Assembly (NCBI GenBank): GCA_000733355.1
Contig: JNVV01000014.1
Location: forward strand, 248,001-312,000
DNA: 64,000 bases
Origin: Falciphora oryzae
Lineage: Eukaryota > Ascomycota > Sordariomycetes > Magnaporthales > Magnaporthaceae
Direction: 5' to 3'
This document shows, one piece after another, positions 11,709 to 24,175 of the stretch (position 1 is its first letter; each line of letters begins with the position of its first letter). Position numbers and translations under genes: made by a program. The notes below the pieces were generated by a model. The model did no database searches and was not told the origin of the DNA. It was given only the letters and a program-made list of their open reading frames with translations.

Positions 11709-13404
11709 TCATGATCTATGATAATTGTAAATGTACTCTTCCTGCCACGTCGTTCGGGTCCTCTCCGCCCCCGCCTGGGCTCTTGGCATGGCCCCCAGGC
11801 AGGCTCCCGAGCGCTCGATGTCCTGCATGCTTTTCTGATCTCCGCCATCAGCTTCAGAAGAGCCACTGCCGCTCGTTGTGGTCCCGGCGGCCGTCGCCCA
11901 CTTGCCCCGGAGACCGGACAGCCGCGCGCGGAGGATGTGCAAAGGCGCGGCTGCCGCCTGGAGACGACTCTGCGGAACGAGGACGCTCAACGGCGCCATA
12001 ATGCACGGCAAGCAGACGGTCGCCATAGAGAACATGACCTCGAACCTCGACTAGATGGTCGTATTGTAGCTCGCTCGCTCCAGATCCGCCCCTCTCTTGT
12101 ATAGCTCAGACAAGGGCTGCAATCGTGCAATGCTTATGGGCGTCGCGCCGCAAGCCAGAGGGTGGGCGCGTCAGCATACTGCAAGACAGACGGTGGTGCA
12201 GAGAGTACTGCAAGGGGGGCTTTTTTGCTCACTTACCAGACGGCCAGGCAGAGTGTCACAGCAATGCCCACCTTCTTCAGCGTCGAGAGCTGCACCCTCC
12301 TGAGCCGCGATATCGCCAGGTACAAGATCCAGAAGTCCCATATGATGCCGTGCACCGCGGTCACGACGCCCACGGTGCCCGTATCGAAGCATTTTCCTTC
12401 CTGCTCTCCATCCCAGCCGGTTTAGAAAAGGTTCACGGGGGCGCATCTAAAAGCAATTACCCCGATCATGGCGAGCGTCGACAGCAAGTGGAACACCAGT
12501 GACCAGTTCACCACCAGCCTGAGGCTCATCTGCCGTTTCCCGAAGCAGCGTGGGTCGGCACCACCCGCCGTGAAGATGCGCTGCAGGAACCGCAGCATCG
12601 ACGCCTGCACGAGGCCTTTGGCGCCCTCGTACAATATTTCCGACACCCACAGCCAGAACAGCATGTCTGTCAGCTTCTCCGCCGTGAGCCTCAGCTCGTC
12701 CCCGTACATCCCGTCGCGGCGCACGCATCTCTCTGCCCCGCCGTAGCTAGCGGCTATCCACAGAGCCGAGCCGAGGACAAGGAAGAAGTCGTCGGCGCCC
12801 AGTTCCGAAGGGCGAAAGGCGACACGTATCCTCGACGACGGTTGACGGTCGAGCACGAACACCATGGCCGCCAGACGCACGGCGACCAAAGCGACCCCGA
12901 CCGATATAATGGGCCAAAGCTGGATAATGACTTTGTCTCCAATACCCGGCTTTACTGGCGGATGGCACATCTCAACATATATCTCGGCCGACACTGTCCG
13001 TGGGTTGGCTTGTCAGCACCCTTCCCAGCCACGGTCGCTGTCCATCCAGGACGGCGGCAAGCTGTGTCCTCACCGAGAAGATCTCTTGACTTGCATGCAA
13101 CGGTGGTGCAGTCGGAGACGGCGGCGTTCAGTCTTTGTCGTTGCAGATGCAGTTCACGTCCGCCATGGAGCAATGTGGGAAATTGACTATGGCCTTCGCC
13201 ATGCATCGCATCTACAGATGGCCAAGTCAGTCCTAGGTACTAGGCGCTGTTGTGTTGTCCGCTGGTCTCCGTCGCGTGAACTTACAACGCAATATGGTGT
13301 CCTAGACGCCATGTTCATCATACCTGGGCTTGACCAGTTGCTGTCCAGTGCCATCGCTGGCGACGATGCCGGGCCAGGATGGCCGCCAGCTCCAAGGCGA
13401 GCAT
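11709..13404 (-). pseudogene. CFEM-domain seven-helix receptor (PTH11-like), disrupted
   Basis: Relic of a fungal plasma-membrane receptor with an extracellular CFEM domain and a rhodopsin-like membrane domain. Four plausible introns connect the parts (13285..13212, 13073..12994, 12236..12133, and a less certain 5' end). The spliced CFEM begins PYCVMRCMAKAIVNFPHC and continues MADVNCICND, matching the PxC-x3-C...D-x2-C-x-C pattern. Three lesions break it. A missing base at 13131-13139 separates CICNDK from RLNAAVSDCTTVACKS. A TAA at 12422-12424 lies between FRCAPVNLF and TGWDGEQEGKCFD, in the same frame. A TAG at 12051-12053 stands where Trp is expected, before SRFEVMFSMATVC. Helices and a polar C-terminal tail (ending near 11709) remain readable. 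Both stops fit CpA-to-TpA changes. A possible hydrophobic start, MLALELAAILA at 13404, is out of frame with the CFEM exon. Confidence 0.78.
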
Positions 13405-16400
13405 GGTCAACGGGTGACGGCGGGTTGGAAACAATATGCTGCGAGTCAATCCTCCCGTGCATCAGGCCATCGACGGGCCGGGGTAAGAGGACGCAGGGGG
13501 TTCTAAGATCATTCCACGAAGTGACTGGCCCCCGCTCCTGGGTGAACTAGCACGAGCAGCCTCGGGAGCGATCCGAGTCTAGGATGTGCGGTCCCTCCAC
13601 ATTATCCGTCAATGCATCGATCTTCACTTGGGCTCCCGCCACCGAGGAAATCTTCTTGAGTACGCCGCGCGGCGCGCGTAGACGGCGCGTTGCGCTGACC
13701 AGACACTAGAGCTGGCTATACCAAACCAGGCGCGCGCCGGACGCGCCCGGCTGAAACCCTCGGCCTGGCAAACTCCGAATTACTACAGTTATTGGTTCCA
13801 CGAGGCGCGAAGTTTACTACCCGGGATGGATGGCTTGAAGCTTGTTAGGCTCCAACGTGGAAGACATGGCAGACTGCCACGACAGCTTCCCAGCCACATC
13901 GGGTCTCCCGGCACGATCGGCATCGGGAACAGAGTCCCGGGTACTGCTTTACACGGGAATCTCCGTGCTCTGGACGATTTTAGATTCGGTGCGCCGGTTC
14001 TTCCCCCTTGCCTGCGCGTCCATGCTCGGCTCGAACCAGACGGGTGCCCAGAACATCTCGTCCTGAGGCCCCGGGTGATGCTTTAGTGCCCTTCGATGCT
14101 ATGAAATCTCATCACCAGTTCACACGTGGCTATTCTTCTGGCCCCGATTCTCCGCGCGGAGGCGATGTCTTCCTCGTGCCTCATAGCAACGCGAGTAAAG
14201 AATCCGCATCTATCCTGGTCTCTCCTACCCCCGATGAGATTAATTTTTGGTTGTAAAAGTATGGGATGGATGGCTATTGGGCGCCGATCAGTGATAGACA
14301 TCGTGCTAGAAGGGATAGTAGATGGTAGGTTTGCGACCGAACAGCGTTGTGGATTTACAGGTCAACCCTGTTGATACATGCCTCGTTAGATGAATCAGGC
14401 AAACACAGAGTTTTTTTCGTCTAATGACACCATGGATATTGTGATAGGAGTCTAGGCAATTCATCCATTTCTTCCATCACGCCAACTCTGCCCTTCCTCT
14501 CTTCTTCCACCGACGCCCGACTTCCGCCTTTAACCCACTCAACTCTAACCAGGGTGCTATTAATTACACCTACTACACATCTTGGGCACAGCATGTCGAT
14601 GACTCATTCAAAGCATCTTTGTCTGGTCTTTAAGGAAGTCCAAGTGCGTCTCGTCTCATTGTATCGATAAGTCGTCGTTGGAAAATGATAATTAGCCGCT
14701 AAGACTGAAGAAGAATATCATGTTCACCACAGCCATCCAGTTCAGACAGTCTGTCTCATGAGTATCTCCAAATGAAGGCCAAACCCACCCATATTGGAGT
14801 ACGGCTCCCATATCGGCGACAATTTCCCAACCACAATCGCGTCATTCCTATCAGACATAAGTGTCTTGACAGGATTCATTGCCTGCAGCTATGACTGGCA
14901 GTACACACTGTCGGGATTCATTCGGGGAGTCCTCTTTATCCCATCTATCAAGACGCATCCGATCTGTCGGAACCCATCCCATCACATCAAGTGCCGACGA
15001 ACCATCCGGGTTCCATGGATTTGGGCCAGGTATTGCCTCGGCCGGTGCATGACCGAGGAAAGGGAGCCGGCGTTTCATTGTCGTTGTCCTTTTAGGCCAT
15101 AAACTGCGCTACCATAGAACCCAATACCATTCGGATGCCCACTTCATCTTCTATAGGTTCCCTGAGCCTAGGTCTGGTTCTATCAGGCTACTGGGGAACA
15201 CAGCGTGGGGAGCATGGTTTCTTTGTTGGCCGAAGGTTAGACACCTATTTCAGCTGCGGCCGATTCTGCAGAACTCGGGCAGCACAAAGAAATAGAGAGC
15301 TTCTGGAACACAAGAATAACGGCCACTCTTGCCGGGCAGCGAGCACAGTGCGACATTGAGTCCTAGCCCTTGTCTCTTCTATCTGGCTGACGGCCTTCGA
15401 TTTACCACTCGCCCCCTAAGGGACCAAAAAGGACTGTGCGGCTGTCACCTGAGGCCCATGTGGAAAATGTCCATGTCAGTCACCAGCTCGAGAATGCAGA
15501 CACACAGATGCGTCCCATAAACGTCGTACCACTTAGGCTCGGCATAGCCTCGCCGTGCCCTGCATCCTTGCCTAGCGACCGTAGCTCAGCCGGGCCAGGA
15601 TCACTTTGCAATCGCACGTGGAGAGACCCGTGGCGGTCCCTGCGCTGCTCGTTTCGAATCATTGCCGAGAATGGACGCGCAGATGAATTCCCAGATGATG
15701 GAATGGTTGCTGCATCATTACCTACCTGGGTACCTAGGCATCTGGCTTCGTCGTCCGACTCCCTCCCTGCCTTTGTCTCTGTACCTAGCTAGGTATGCCG
15801 CCCGTGGAGCCGTCACCCGATTCGTTAGCTTCGAAAAGGCCCGAGCCATGTTCCTCGACACTCGATGGCTACGGCTTACCTCAGATTGAGTCGTCATTCA
15901 TGTTTGGACGAGGAGACGAACTCTGTTCTCCGTCCTATGAGACGAGCTCCCCGGCTTACCCCACGAACAGAGGAAGAATTATTGGTTGATGCTGGTAGGT
16001 TGGATACTCGTGATTAGCAAACCCCAGCTTGTTGTTGACATAATCCTCCTCAGACATCCAACATCACACCGGGGCCGAACATGAGGCTAGGCACCCTCCT
16101 ATTCCCTCCAGGAACCACACGATATGAGACGAGGCCGCGTGCCCCCCGGTCGATAAATCACCGTATAGATGCCGGTCTCGGCCAAGGAGGCCATCCGGAT
16201 TTCCCCTTCCATCACGGGTCGGGGCGAGAAGAAAAGCCTGGCAGGGAGAATCCCAGTTGTGGCGACACTCGAACTCGTTGCTTCCACTCCCCGGGTACAG
16301 TTCATGTATGCCAAGTCAAAAGCCTCATGCCTGCAATCGGGTCAAAGCGAGCTCCGGCCAGGGACGGAGCTCCGAGAGGTGAGGAGTTTTCCGGTTCCTG

Positions 16401-16674
16401 GTCTCGGCGCGTGTCTGAGAACCTTGATCAAGACAGAGGGAGGAACCACGATGACGTTTGTGATATAAAGCCGGCCATTATGCCCCCGCAAAAGCTGTCA
16501 ACTGTTATCGAGCGTATCAGCACAGGCCCAGAGACCACCCAACTGCCCTGACCACATCCTGGCCTAGATCCTTTGTTCTTCATTTTTGGGATCAAGCTAG
16601 TTCCCCTTCCAACCACAAGTTCCGCAATTTGGCGACGTCAACCGTAAAACACACCACACACCACACACCACAGG
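13405..16674. other. Intergenic, 3.3 kb, no supported gene
   Basis: Moderately AT-richer than its surroundings. Short hydrophobic frames occur (for example plus strand around 13920-14060 and 14820-14960), but none can be joined into a known family, so they may be decayed sequence. A TATA box for the methyltransferase gene lies near the right end. Confidence 0.45.
16464..16470 (+). promoter_or_regulatory. TATA box upstream of the methyltransferase
   Basis: TATAAAG about 205 bp before the ATG at 16675; no other core element was identified. Confidence 0.45.
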
Positions 16675-17864
16675 ATGCCTAGCGTCATCCTAAATACCAC
16701 CGAGGACAACGGCCGGAGCGCCGTCTCCGCCATCAAGCCCAAGAGCAGCAAGCCCGAGACCATGGCGCGGGGCGCGAGCCGGCGCCACGGGATGGGCGGC
16801 TTCTTCGCGGCGCGCGACGCGAGCGACGTCTACTCGGCGGTCGAGCACATCACTGGCCCCGTGGCTGGCCCGCTCCTGGAGCACGCGGGCCTCCTCGCCC
16901 GCGGCGGCCAGCAGCGGCTGAGCGCCGACGTCGGGAAGCCCGTGTCTGTGCTGGACATGGCGTGCGGCACGGGCGTCGTGACGGCGACGCTGCACGATGC
17001 TATCGAGCGCTCCGGCCAGTACGCCCCGGACATAATCAAGATCACTTGCTCCGACATTTCGGAGCCTCAGGTCGACTGGGTGCGGCGTCGTATCAAGCAG
17101 ATGGGATGGCGCAACACCGAGGCGGTCGTTACGGACGCCATCGTGAGTATGCCCCAGATTCCCTCTCTAAATCACTCTCCGCGCCTGGTACTTTGCCAGA
17201 TGCTGACCGTTTCCGGCCACCGTGATCCCTAGAAATGCTCGCTCCCGTCGGAAACCTTCGACCACGTCATCATTGCCATGGCTCTGATGCTGATCCCCGA
17301 CCCGCGCAACACCATCAAGGGTGAGCTGAACCTCCGTATCCCTGTGCTGTGTCACATCTATCACAAAATGGTCACTAATCAACGCCTTCGACGACAACAG
17401 AGTGTATGCGCATGCTCAAGCCCGGTGGCAAGTTCTCCTTCTCCACCTGGAAGGTCGAGGGCTGGGTCCCAGACACGCGCGACGCCGTCGCAGCCGCCAA
17501 CCTCCCCGGCGACCCCTCCTGGCCCCAGGACTCGGACGAGCTCGTATCGGCGTGGGCCATGGGGCCCTGGCACCGCGAGGGCTTCGTCGAGCGGACGCTC
17601 AAGGCCGCCGGCTTCGAGGACGTGCAGGTGGAAGTCGTGACGCGCCACATCGTCATCGAGAACGCCGACCACTTCTGCCACATCTGGCGGGCCTTCGTCG
17701 CCGTCGTCACGCAGGCCTACTGGACGGAGGCCCAGCTGGAGGAGTGCTTACCGCTGGTGGAGCCGGCCTTCCGCAGGTTCCTAAATGCCAAATACGGCGA
17801 GGGCATGCCCTTCACCGTCGAGCGGACTGCCATCATGGCCTCGGGTCGCAAGCCCATGATCTAA
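16675..17864 (+). CDS. Class I S-adenosylmethionine-dependent methyltransferase
   Basis: Transfers methyl from S-adenosylmethionine to an unknown, probably small-molecule, acceptor. Exons 16675..17142, 17233..17320 and 17401..17864 join to 339 aa; introns are 90 and 80 bp with GTGAGT/GTGAGC donors. Motif I is VLDMACGTGVVTATL near residues 96-110, followed by the acidic post-I strand (ITCSDIS) and the motif MLKPGGKFSFSTW, which is completed by the second splice junction. The C-terminal part (residues about 230-339) resembles UbiE/COQ5-like fungal methyltransferases of secondary metabolism. The start ATG is preceded by a CA-rich leader. A P450 lies 3.3 kb downstream in the same orientation, but no synthase gene is nearby, so a biosynthetic cluster is not supported. 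Confidence 0.9.
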
Positions 17865-17925
17865 TCAGAGCTACCAACAGCCGGCGGCCCGATGCTTGAC
17901 AGCTTAGATCCGAGGGTATTTATCG

Positions 17926-17942
17926 TTTTTTTTTTTTTTTTT
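17926..17942. repeat. T17 homopolymer
   Basis: Run of 17 T about 60 bp after the methyltransferase stop codon, probably in its 3' flank. Confidence 0.9.
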
Positions 17943-18386
17943 ACCAGCGATGGATATGGTGGTGTTCCGTGTGACAAGGCGAACATTTATTGGGATGTTC
18001 ATGTCACCGCGACAAGATTTGTTGCCCTTGGAAGACAGGAGTCCACAGGATCCTGAAATCTCCATATTCCCCTATATTTAAATAATGGACGTCCAACTCG
18101 GTTATCCTGGCCTGATCAATTTCTCGGTAATACTCCAACCTGGACTAGTAAGGGCTGCTCCGTTAAGTGATTGTCTACGTAGCTCTATGGGCACAAAAGC
18201 AATGCAGTAGTGTATGCCTTCAAATCGTTCCTTTCCGGGTTAGTGAGGGGCCGCGCTTTGTCTCACACTTCAGCATAACAAAAGAGGAAGAAAGAGACTG
18301 GATGGCAAAGGGAGAGAGTGTGTGTAACTATGGTGAGACACCAAAAAGAATTGTCGGCCATACAAACTCAGATAGCCAACTCCAAT

Positions 18387-18673
18387 TTATACCCCACAAA
18401 GAATATTCAGAGCAGTTCTTTGGCCTCCGCCAGGACCACCGTGGGCGTTTGTGCCGGTGGGCTGGGGAGGAAGAGTGCCGGTGGGAGGGTGGCCGCGAGC
18501 CCCCATGGGCGGAGGGTCGCGCCGGCCACCTGCGCCGCCGCCGCCGGGTCCGCGGCCCTCAGCGCGCGGAGCAGCCTTTTCTTCCACGTCGCGGACGCCA
18601 ACGCCTTTGCCGGGGGCCGGTTTGCCGGTGCGGGTGCCGTTGTGCTTGTGGAAGCCGCGATGTCCGGGTGGGT
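18387..18673 (-). other. Out-of-frame continuation of the CBM18 protein tail
   Basis: Directly after the stop of the chitin-binding gene, another minus-strand frame reads PPGHRGFHKHNGTRTGKPAP and then a Gly/Pro-rich stretch up to a stop at 18387. It resembles the His/Asn/Gly-rich tail before the stop, so a one-base change may have truncated a longer tail. This is an inference from composition alone. Confidence 0.4.
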
Positions 18674-19191
18674 TCAGTTGTGCGTGCCATGGGTGCTGTT
18701 GTACGCGTGGTGGGTGCCATTATGGGCACCGGGCTTGCCATTGTGCCGATGGAGGCCCGGGTTTTTGAAGATGTTTTTGAGCCGCTCGACGCGCGCACCG
18801 TCCGCGAAATTTGTGACCGCCCGCGCGCCGCAGGGTCCGTAGTTGCGCTGGCATCCCTCGCCGCAGAAGCTGATGCTCGAGCCACTGTTGGGGAAAGGAG
18901 AGACGTTGCGTCAGTTTTCAGTACCATGCATTCTCAGGCAGAGCTGGTGTCCAGGGAAGATCCGGGATTCGGCTGCGTTGCTTCTTACCAGTGTCCACTG
19001 ATGGAGCAACACTCTCCAAAGGTAGATCCAGTGCAGATGAACCCGTTGGCCTTTCCGCAAGACCCGTCCGTGGTTACGGCTTCAGGAGCAACGGCGGCGG
19101 CGTGGCCTTGCTTACCCGAGGCCGGATTCGCCAAGACACCGCTGGCCAGGCTCGCCAAGGTCAGAGATGCGATGATGCCAAGGTAGTGCAT
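18674..19191 (-). CDS. Secreted chitin-binding protein (CBM18, hevein-like)
   Basis: Small secreted protein expected to bind chitin or N-acetylglucosamine polymers outside the cell. Exons 19191..18989 and 18884..18674 flank a 104-bp GTAAGA..CAG intron that splits a Cys codon in the domain; the product is 137 aa. Residues 1-21 (MHYLGIIASLTLASLASGVLA) form a signal peptide. One CBM18 domain spans about residues 45-86, with all eight cysteines (45, 53, 61, 62, 68, 75, 79, 86) and the core FGECCSISGHCGSS then FCGEGCQ. The tail (91-137) is rich in His, Asn and Gly with two N-glycosylation sequons (NGT, NST). An in-frame ATG 15 codons upstream is less likely because it would bury the signal peptide. 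A long open frame on the opposite strand is an antisense shadow. Confidence 0.9.
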
Positions 19192-21204
19192 GATGATCTC
19201 AGCAGGGCCGCGGTCCTGATGTCTGGATGATGGCAAGGGGTCGAGCCGGTGAATCTCACAAGTAATGTCGACAGGAGGAGATCAAGGGACACCGGGGGGC
19301 TGGAGGGAACGCCTGTGGAGAGCAAGAGAAGCTAAAGGATGTCAGCGAGGCCTAGAGTGCTGGTGTCCCGGAGCTGGGGACTGGGATGAATCGTGTCCCC
19401 CTCGGGAGCATGAGGCAGGCTATTTTATATGCACAAAAACAGGAGATCGCGGAGTGCACGCAAGCGGGCGGGCACCCTGGGCGGGATGGGAAGAGGCATG
19501 GTTTGCGCTAGTTCTGACGGCTATTGTCCTCTGGGAAGCGTCATCAAGAGTTTCTATGTTGGACAATCGCAGCTAGCGGAGAGGCGTTCAGCTTCCGAGC
19601 CGCCGTCCGTGTAAAGCGCTACAGCCGGCGCGTCTGGATGACGAACGCCGCTGTCGATCCGGGATGGGCCGACGGCCGGCTCGCTCGCACGGGCGGCCGG
19701 GGCAGCCGGGCCAACTCGAGGGGGCGCTGTTAGGACGCGACGGCGCGCCGAGGGCGTCGGGTGTCGGAGCACTCCACCTTTGTTGGCTCGGCCACGTAAC
19801 CACTGGTGGGAGTGGGTTTGGGGCGGGCGCATAATGGTGCCGGTCGGCAGGGGCCTGGATCCACGAGGTGGGTGGCGGATGACAACATGAGGAAGCTAGT
19901 CGTGATGGGAGAGGACGGTTCGGGGTTTGCTTGGCATATGCAACAATGGGATTGGATCTCGATGCGATTGAAGGACGAAAAGACCCAATCGTTGATTGGG
20001 CGACGGCTGACTGACTGCCCGCATGGAGGGTAGCGTAGGTCAGCCATTGAGGAAGGCCTCCCTCCATGCCGACTTGGGACCTGTGTGGAATCAATTGTAA
20101 TCAGTCCCCGCGGTCCTCGTTTTTTCCGTCGTCGCCGCGAGCTGTGACTTGCTCTTCCTGGTTTCGTTATACGAGGTCTCGCGCACTCACTATTGGCCAC
20201 TGAGGAAGACGCCCGGTGTCTTCTGATTACTAAATCGGGCCTCGATCTGCTCGGGAACTGGACGGCCATGCTTGGTCCTCGAATCGGCAGTCACTAGGGA
20301 CTGACGTCAGCAGTTTGTGTTACCATCCAACCTGACACTACCGTGCAGCTAGAGCCATCAAGGAAGACACTGCTCGATTACTGCAGGGCAAACAAGTACC
20401 GATACGGCACAGCCACGGCGGACTGATGCCGAAGGTCAGCACTTAACTGTGACGGAAACCCGTGGCGGGGATCCGCGGGGACTCGCAGGGACTTGCGCGG
20501 CTTGCTGGCTGCCCGGTTATCCTGCTTCTGCACACGAGGTCGTAATTACCTCCCTACCTATGGCCAGGACGCCGTTATGTGACCTGTCTGCTCCCTGTTT
20601 CCGTCCAGCGGGGCCAGCCCCGATCATCATGCCATCACCCATGCCTTACCGTGCTTGCACAGCCTGCCCTTCCGGCTCGATTTTCGGAGCCCCGAACCCC
20701 GCTGATCGGCACGACGGCCACCCACCGTCGGGCCTCGGCCTGGTGCCAAGATTGGTGATGGCGGCGAAGTGGGTGGGTGTGGAATCGGTGCTTATTCACG
20801 GCCCCTCTCGGTCGGCCTGCCAAGCACTCCACGCATTCGTCGGTGCCGGAGCGTTTCCTGTCCGCCGCGGTGAGCAGTAAGCCGCAAATGCTACCGTGAT
20901 GGGTGGAGGTGTGTGGGTATAAGGTGGTTCTCCAATAGACGCACGCCAAGATGATTGGCACACTCGCTTTGCACCACACGCTGATCGGACTTTTTTTCTG
21001 TGGGCGCGCAGAGCCTTCGCCTTCGCGATGTGTATAATACCACCTCTCCGCCCGGCCGATGCTTCGACCGTCTAGCGCTTCGATGGGTAGCTGCCTCGAG
21101 GTGTCCCGCACGCTGCGCTGTGCATCGAGCTTCAAGAGGCCGCCGCTCGCGTCGCAAGTCCCCGAAAAACCTTAGAGTCCGAAGACTGCAGGCACCCTGT
21201 CGCC
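19192..21204. other. Intergenic between divergent CBM18 and P450 genes
   Basis: Shared 2-kb upstream region of two divergent genes. It holds a TATA box for the CBM18 gene (19421-19429) and a TATAAT at about 21034 upstream of the P450. No supported gene is present. Confidence 0.5.
19421..19429 (-). promoter_or_regulatory. TATA box upstream of the CBM18 gene
   Basis: Reads TATAAAATA on the minus strand, about 230 bp before the ATG at 19191. Confidence 0.45.
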
Positions 21205-22929
21205 ATGTTGCCGGAGCTGCTCCACTCTGGCCTCCACGCCTTCCGAGGGCCATACCTGGTCCCGGCCGTGCTGGGGGCGGCGGTCCTCTACGTCCTCGCC
21301 TCGTACGTGGCCGCCTACCGCCGCCTGCGCCACTTCGACGGCCCGTGGCTCGGCCGCTTCTCCAGCCTGTGGATGCTGAGCCAGATCCCCAAGGGCCAGC
21401 AGGGTCCCGTCTACGAGGAGGTGATGCGCAAGTATAACCCGGCCGGCCCCTTTGTGCGCGTCGGCCCCAACGACCTCGTGACCAACTCGCCCGACATGAT
21501 ACGGCGCATGGGAAGCGCCCGGTCCGCCTACAAGCGCAGCTCCTGGTACCACGCCGTCAAGTTCAACCCATACGGAGACTCGATGCTCAGCCTCATGGAC
21601 ACGGCCGCGCACGACAAGCTCAAGGCCAAGATGGCGTTTGGCTACGGCGGCAAGGAGGTACCCGGCTTCGAGGCCCTCATCGACGAGCAGCTCGCCAGGC
21701 TTGTGGACCTGGTCCGTCGCAACTACATCAGCGACAAGGTCGCCGGAGGAGCGTTCAAGCCCATGAACTTGAACAACATCGTCTCGTACTTCACGCTGGA
21801 CACCATCGGCCGCCTCGCGTACGGCGAGCCCTTTGGCTACATCGCCGCCGACAAGGACGTGAACAATTACATGGGAATCGTCAAGCTCAGCATGCACGCT
21901 ATCGTCGCCGGCTGCGAGATCCTGCCGCTCCAAGCAATACTTCTAAACCCGCTGTTCTTGAGTTTGTTTGGGCCCAAGGCCACCGATAAGGAGGGGGTCG
22001 GTTGTTTGATGAAGTAGGTCTCCGCCGGCAATCCCATGGGCATATCCACGCCAGGCTCGAGGGGGGACGAATAGCTGACATCTCTAATCATTCAACAGGA
22101 TCGCCAAGGAAGTCGTCGCAGCACGGTACGGACACGATGCCAAGGACTCACACGACATGGTGGGCTCTTTTGTCCGACATGGAGTCACCGCAGAGGAATG
22201 CGAGCAGGAGGTTCTGCTCCAAATCCCCGCAGGCTCGGATACCACGGCCACCGCCATAAGAAACACCATCATGATGCTCTGCCAGTCCCCATTTGCCTAC
22301 AGCCGGCTACTCCAAGAGATTGACGAGACCATCCGGGTCAACAAGCTCGGGGAGCAGCAGATATCGCTGGAGTTGGCAAAGACACTTCCGTATCTGCAGG
22401 TATGTTTGACTGGAACATGAACACCACCAATCCCCCGACTGTCACAGGCATAGAGCTGATTGAGAAATCATTGCTTTACGAATAGGCCGTGATCTACGAG
22501 GGTCTCCGCCTCAGCCCACCGTTCACGGGCCTCCTGATGAAGGAGGTGCCAGCGGGCGGCGACACGATCGAGGGCAAGTTCGTGCCGGCAGGTACGCGCG
22601 TCGGCGTAGCCATCAGGGCCGTGATGCTGCGCGCCGACGTGTTCGGCCCGGACGTGTACATGTTCCGCCCGGAGCGCTTCCTCGAGTGCGACGACGCGGC
22701 CCGCGGCCGCATGCAGCAGACGGTCGAGCTCGCCTTCGGCTACGGCCGGTGGATGTGCGCCGGCAAGCCCATCGCCCTCACGGAGCTCAACAAGATGTAC
22801 TTTGAGCTGTTCCGCCGGTTCGACATGCAGCTCGTCAACACGAGGAACCCGGGGCGGGAGGTCAGCTTGAACATCCTCTGGCACGAGAACCTCTATGTTA
22901 AGGTGACGGAGAGGAAGCTCGGCGTCTGA
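21205..22929 (+). CDS. Cytochrome P450 monooxygenase, pisatin-demethylase-like
   Basis: Membrane-anchored heme monooxygenase; substrate unknown. Exons 21205..22013, 22099..22399 and 22486..22929 give 517 aa; introns are 85 and 86 bp. Residues about 15-38 form the N-terminal membrane anchor. The I-helix oxygen-binding motif is AGSDTT (314-319), the K-helix ExxR is EGLR (375-378), the PERF motif is RPERF (431-435), and the heme-binding loop is FGYGRWMCAGKP with the ligand Cys at 461. The motif order and the FGYGRWMCAG loop fit the fungal group that includes pisatin demethylase and related detoxifying or biosynthetic P450s (family inference). All key residues are intact, so the gene should be functional. 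Confidence 0.93.
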
Positions 22930-24175
22930 ACATTAGGGGGCTTGTATGCCGGCCGCTGAAAGGGGCGCAAAGCACCCCTGCAGTGCGCTGGGCTGTACGG
23001 ATCAGCAGGAGGGCAAGGAGGACAGCCGCATTGTATACATAAGGGCACCTAACGAGAAACAGATGGCGGATAGTGGGGAAATCACCCCCGAATTATGTTG
23101 TATTTGTCTTTCACCACCGGGAATAGGGAGGGCTCTGGCAGGTCCCATTGTCGTGGGGCTGCTTAAGTGGCATTTCTAAGCCTGGGCCATGTGACGAAGG
23201 TCTCTGTTGGGCCACAAGCCCCGACGCAGCGTGCGCTTCTGCATCCAAAAGAATCGTGTTCAGCCAAAGACCGGTACTGCCACTTGTCTTGCGTACCACA
23301 TACGTGTCAAGAGCCGTCAGTTCGGAGCGCCGGATACACACCGCAAGAGGGAATGACAAAGAAAAGACAAAGCAGGCATCGAAGCCCGCACCGCCTCAGC
23401 CTCGGTGCATGGTGATCTTGGGTAGCAGTGGTGACAGCGAGCGGGGACAACCCAAGTTGGCAGCTGGAGATCGCGTCAACCAGCCAAACCGACGGTCCCT
23501 TGCAGACGCCGCCAAGCCGGGGCATGATGTTGGACAGATTTGCACTCCATGTTACGTCAGACATCAAAACCTAGCGAGCCGCTCGTAAAGGCAATGAACA
23601 ATGCTTAGTTGCCGCGATATTGGGGTGGCTAGACCTGATGGGGGAAACCAGGAACAGAGCGGGCTCGTACCACTTTGTTTTCGCCTCGCGGGCCCGATGT
23701 AGATCGATTGATCCTTGCCCGTTTCCGTGCGTTTTGTTTGCCGGGCCCAGTACCGCCCCGGGCATGACTTTCCCAGCCGGGAAGGCAGCCGCACAGAAAT
23801 CGTTGACAGGCGCGGGCATCCCTGGAGCGAAAAAGGGGGATCGATCGGCTTTTCTTGGGTCGCTGTCCCCGCCGGCGTCGCATTCAATCAGCTATGCGGG
23901 CCCGCTCCCGCCCTGTGGACGACGGGACACGCAAATCGCCGGGGTGCTACCCGACGAACTGATCGGGGGACATCTGTTCCTGCGCGCAACGCCATCATGC
24001 CAAGGAGTGGCCGGCGATGTTCTGGATATAAAACCGTCAGCCTCTGCACACGACCATCTGGCTTTCTTCTCCCCAGCTCCTCACCATCGGCCACCAGTTC
24101 AGTCTCAACACTCAAGCCTTGCAAACAGCTCCAGCCCCTTTCGGTCCTCCCCCAGCCAAACACCAGTCAGCCACC
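22930..24175. other. Intergenic, upstream of the small secreted protein
   Basis: 3' flank of the P450 and promoter of the small secreted protein gene, with a TATA box at 24027-24033. No supported gene. Confidence 0.5.
24027..24033 (+). promoter_or_regulatory. TATA box upstream of the small secreted protein
   Basis: TATAAAA about 145 bp before the ATG at 24176, a spacing typical of a strongly expressed fungal secreted-protein gene. Confidence 0.55.

Noticed and set aside
18167..19186. 339-residue plus-strand open frame
   Set aside because: It lies antisense to the CBM18 gene, has Arg/Gly-rich composition with no motif, and the opposite strand has a signal peptide, eight-cysteine domain and good splice sites.
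21172..21933. 253-residue minus-strand open frame
   Set aside because: Antisense shadow of the first P450 exon; no motif.
16675..22929. Secondary-metabolite gene cluster (methyltransferase plus P450)
   Set aside because: No polyketide synthase, peptide synthetase, terpene cyclase or dedicated transporter is seen; the two genes are separated by a divergently oriented CBM18 gene.
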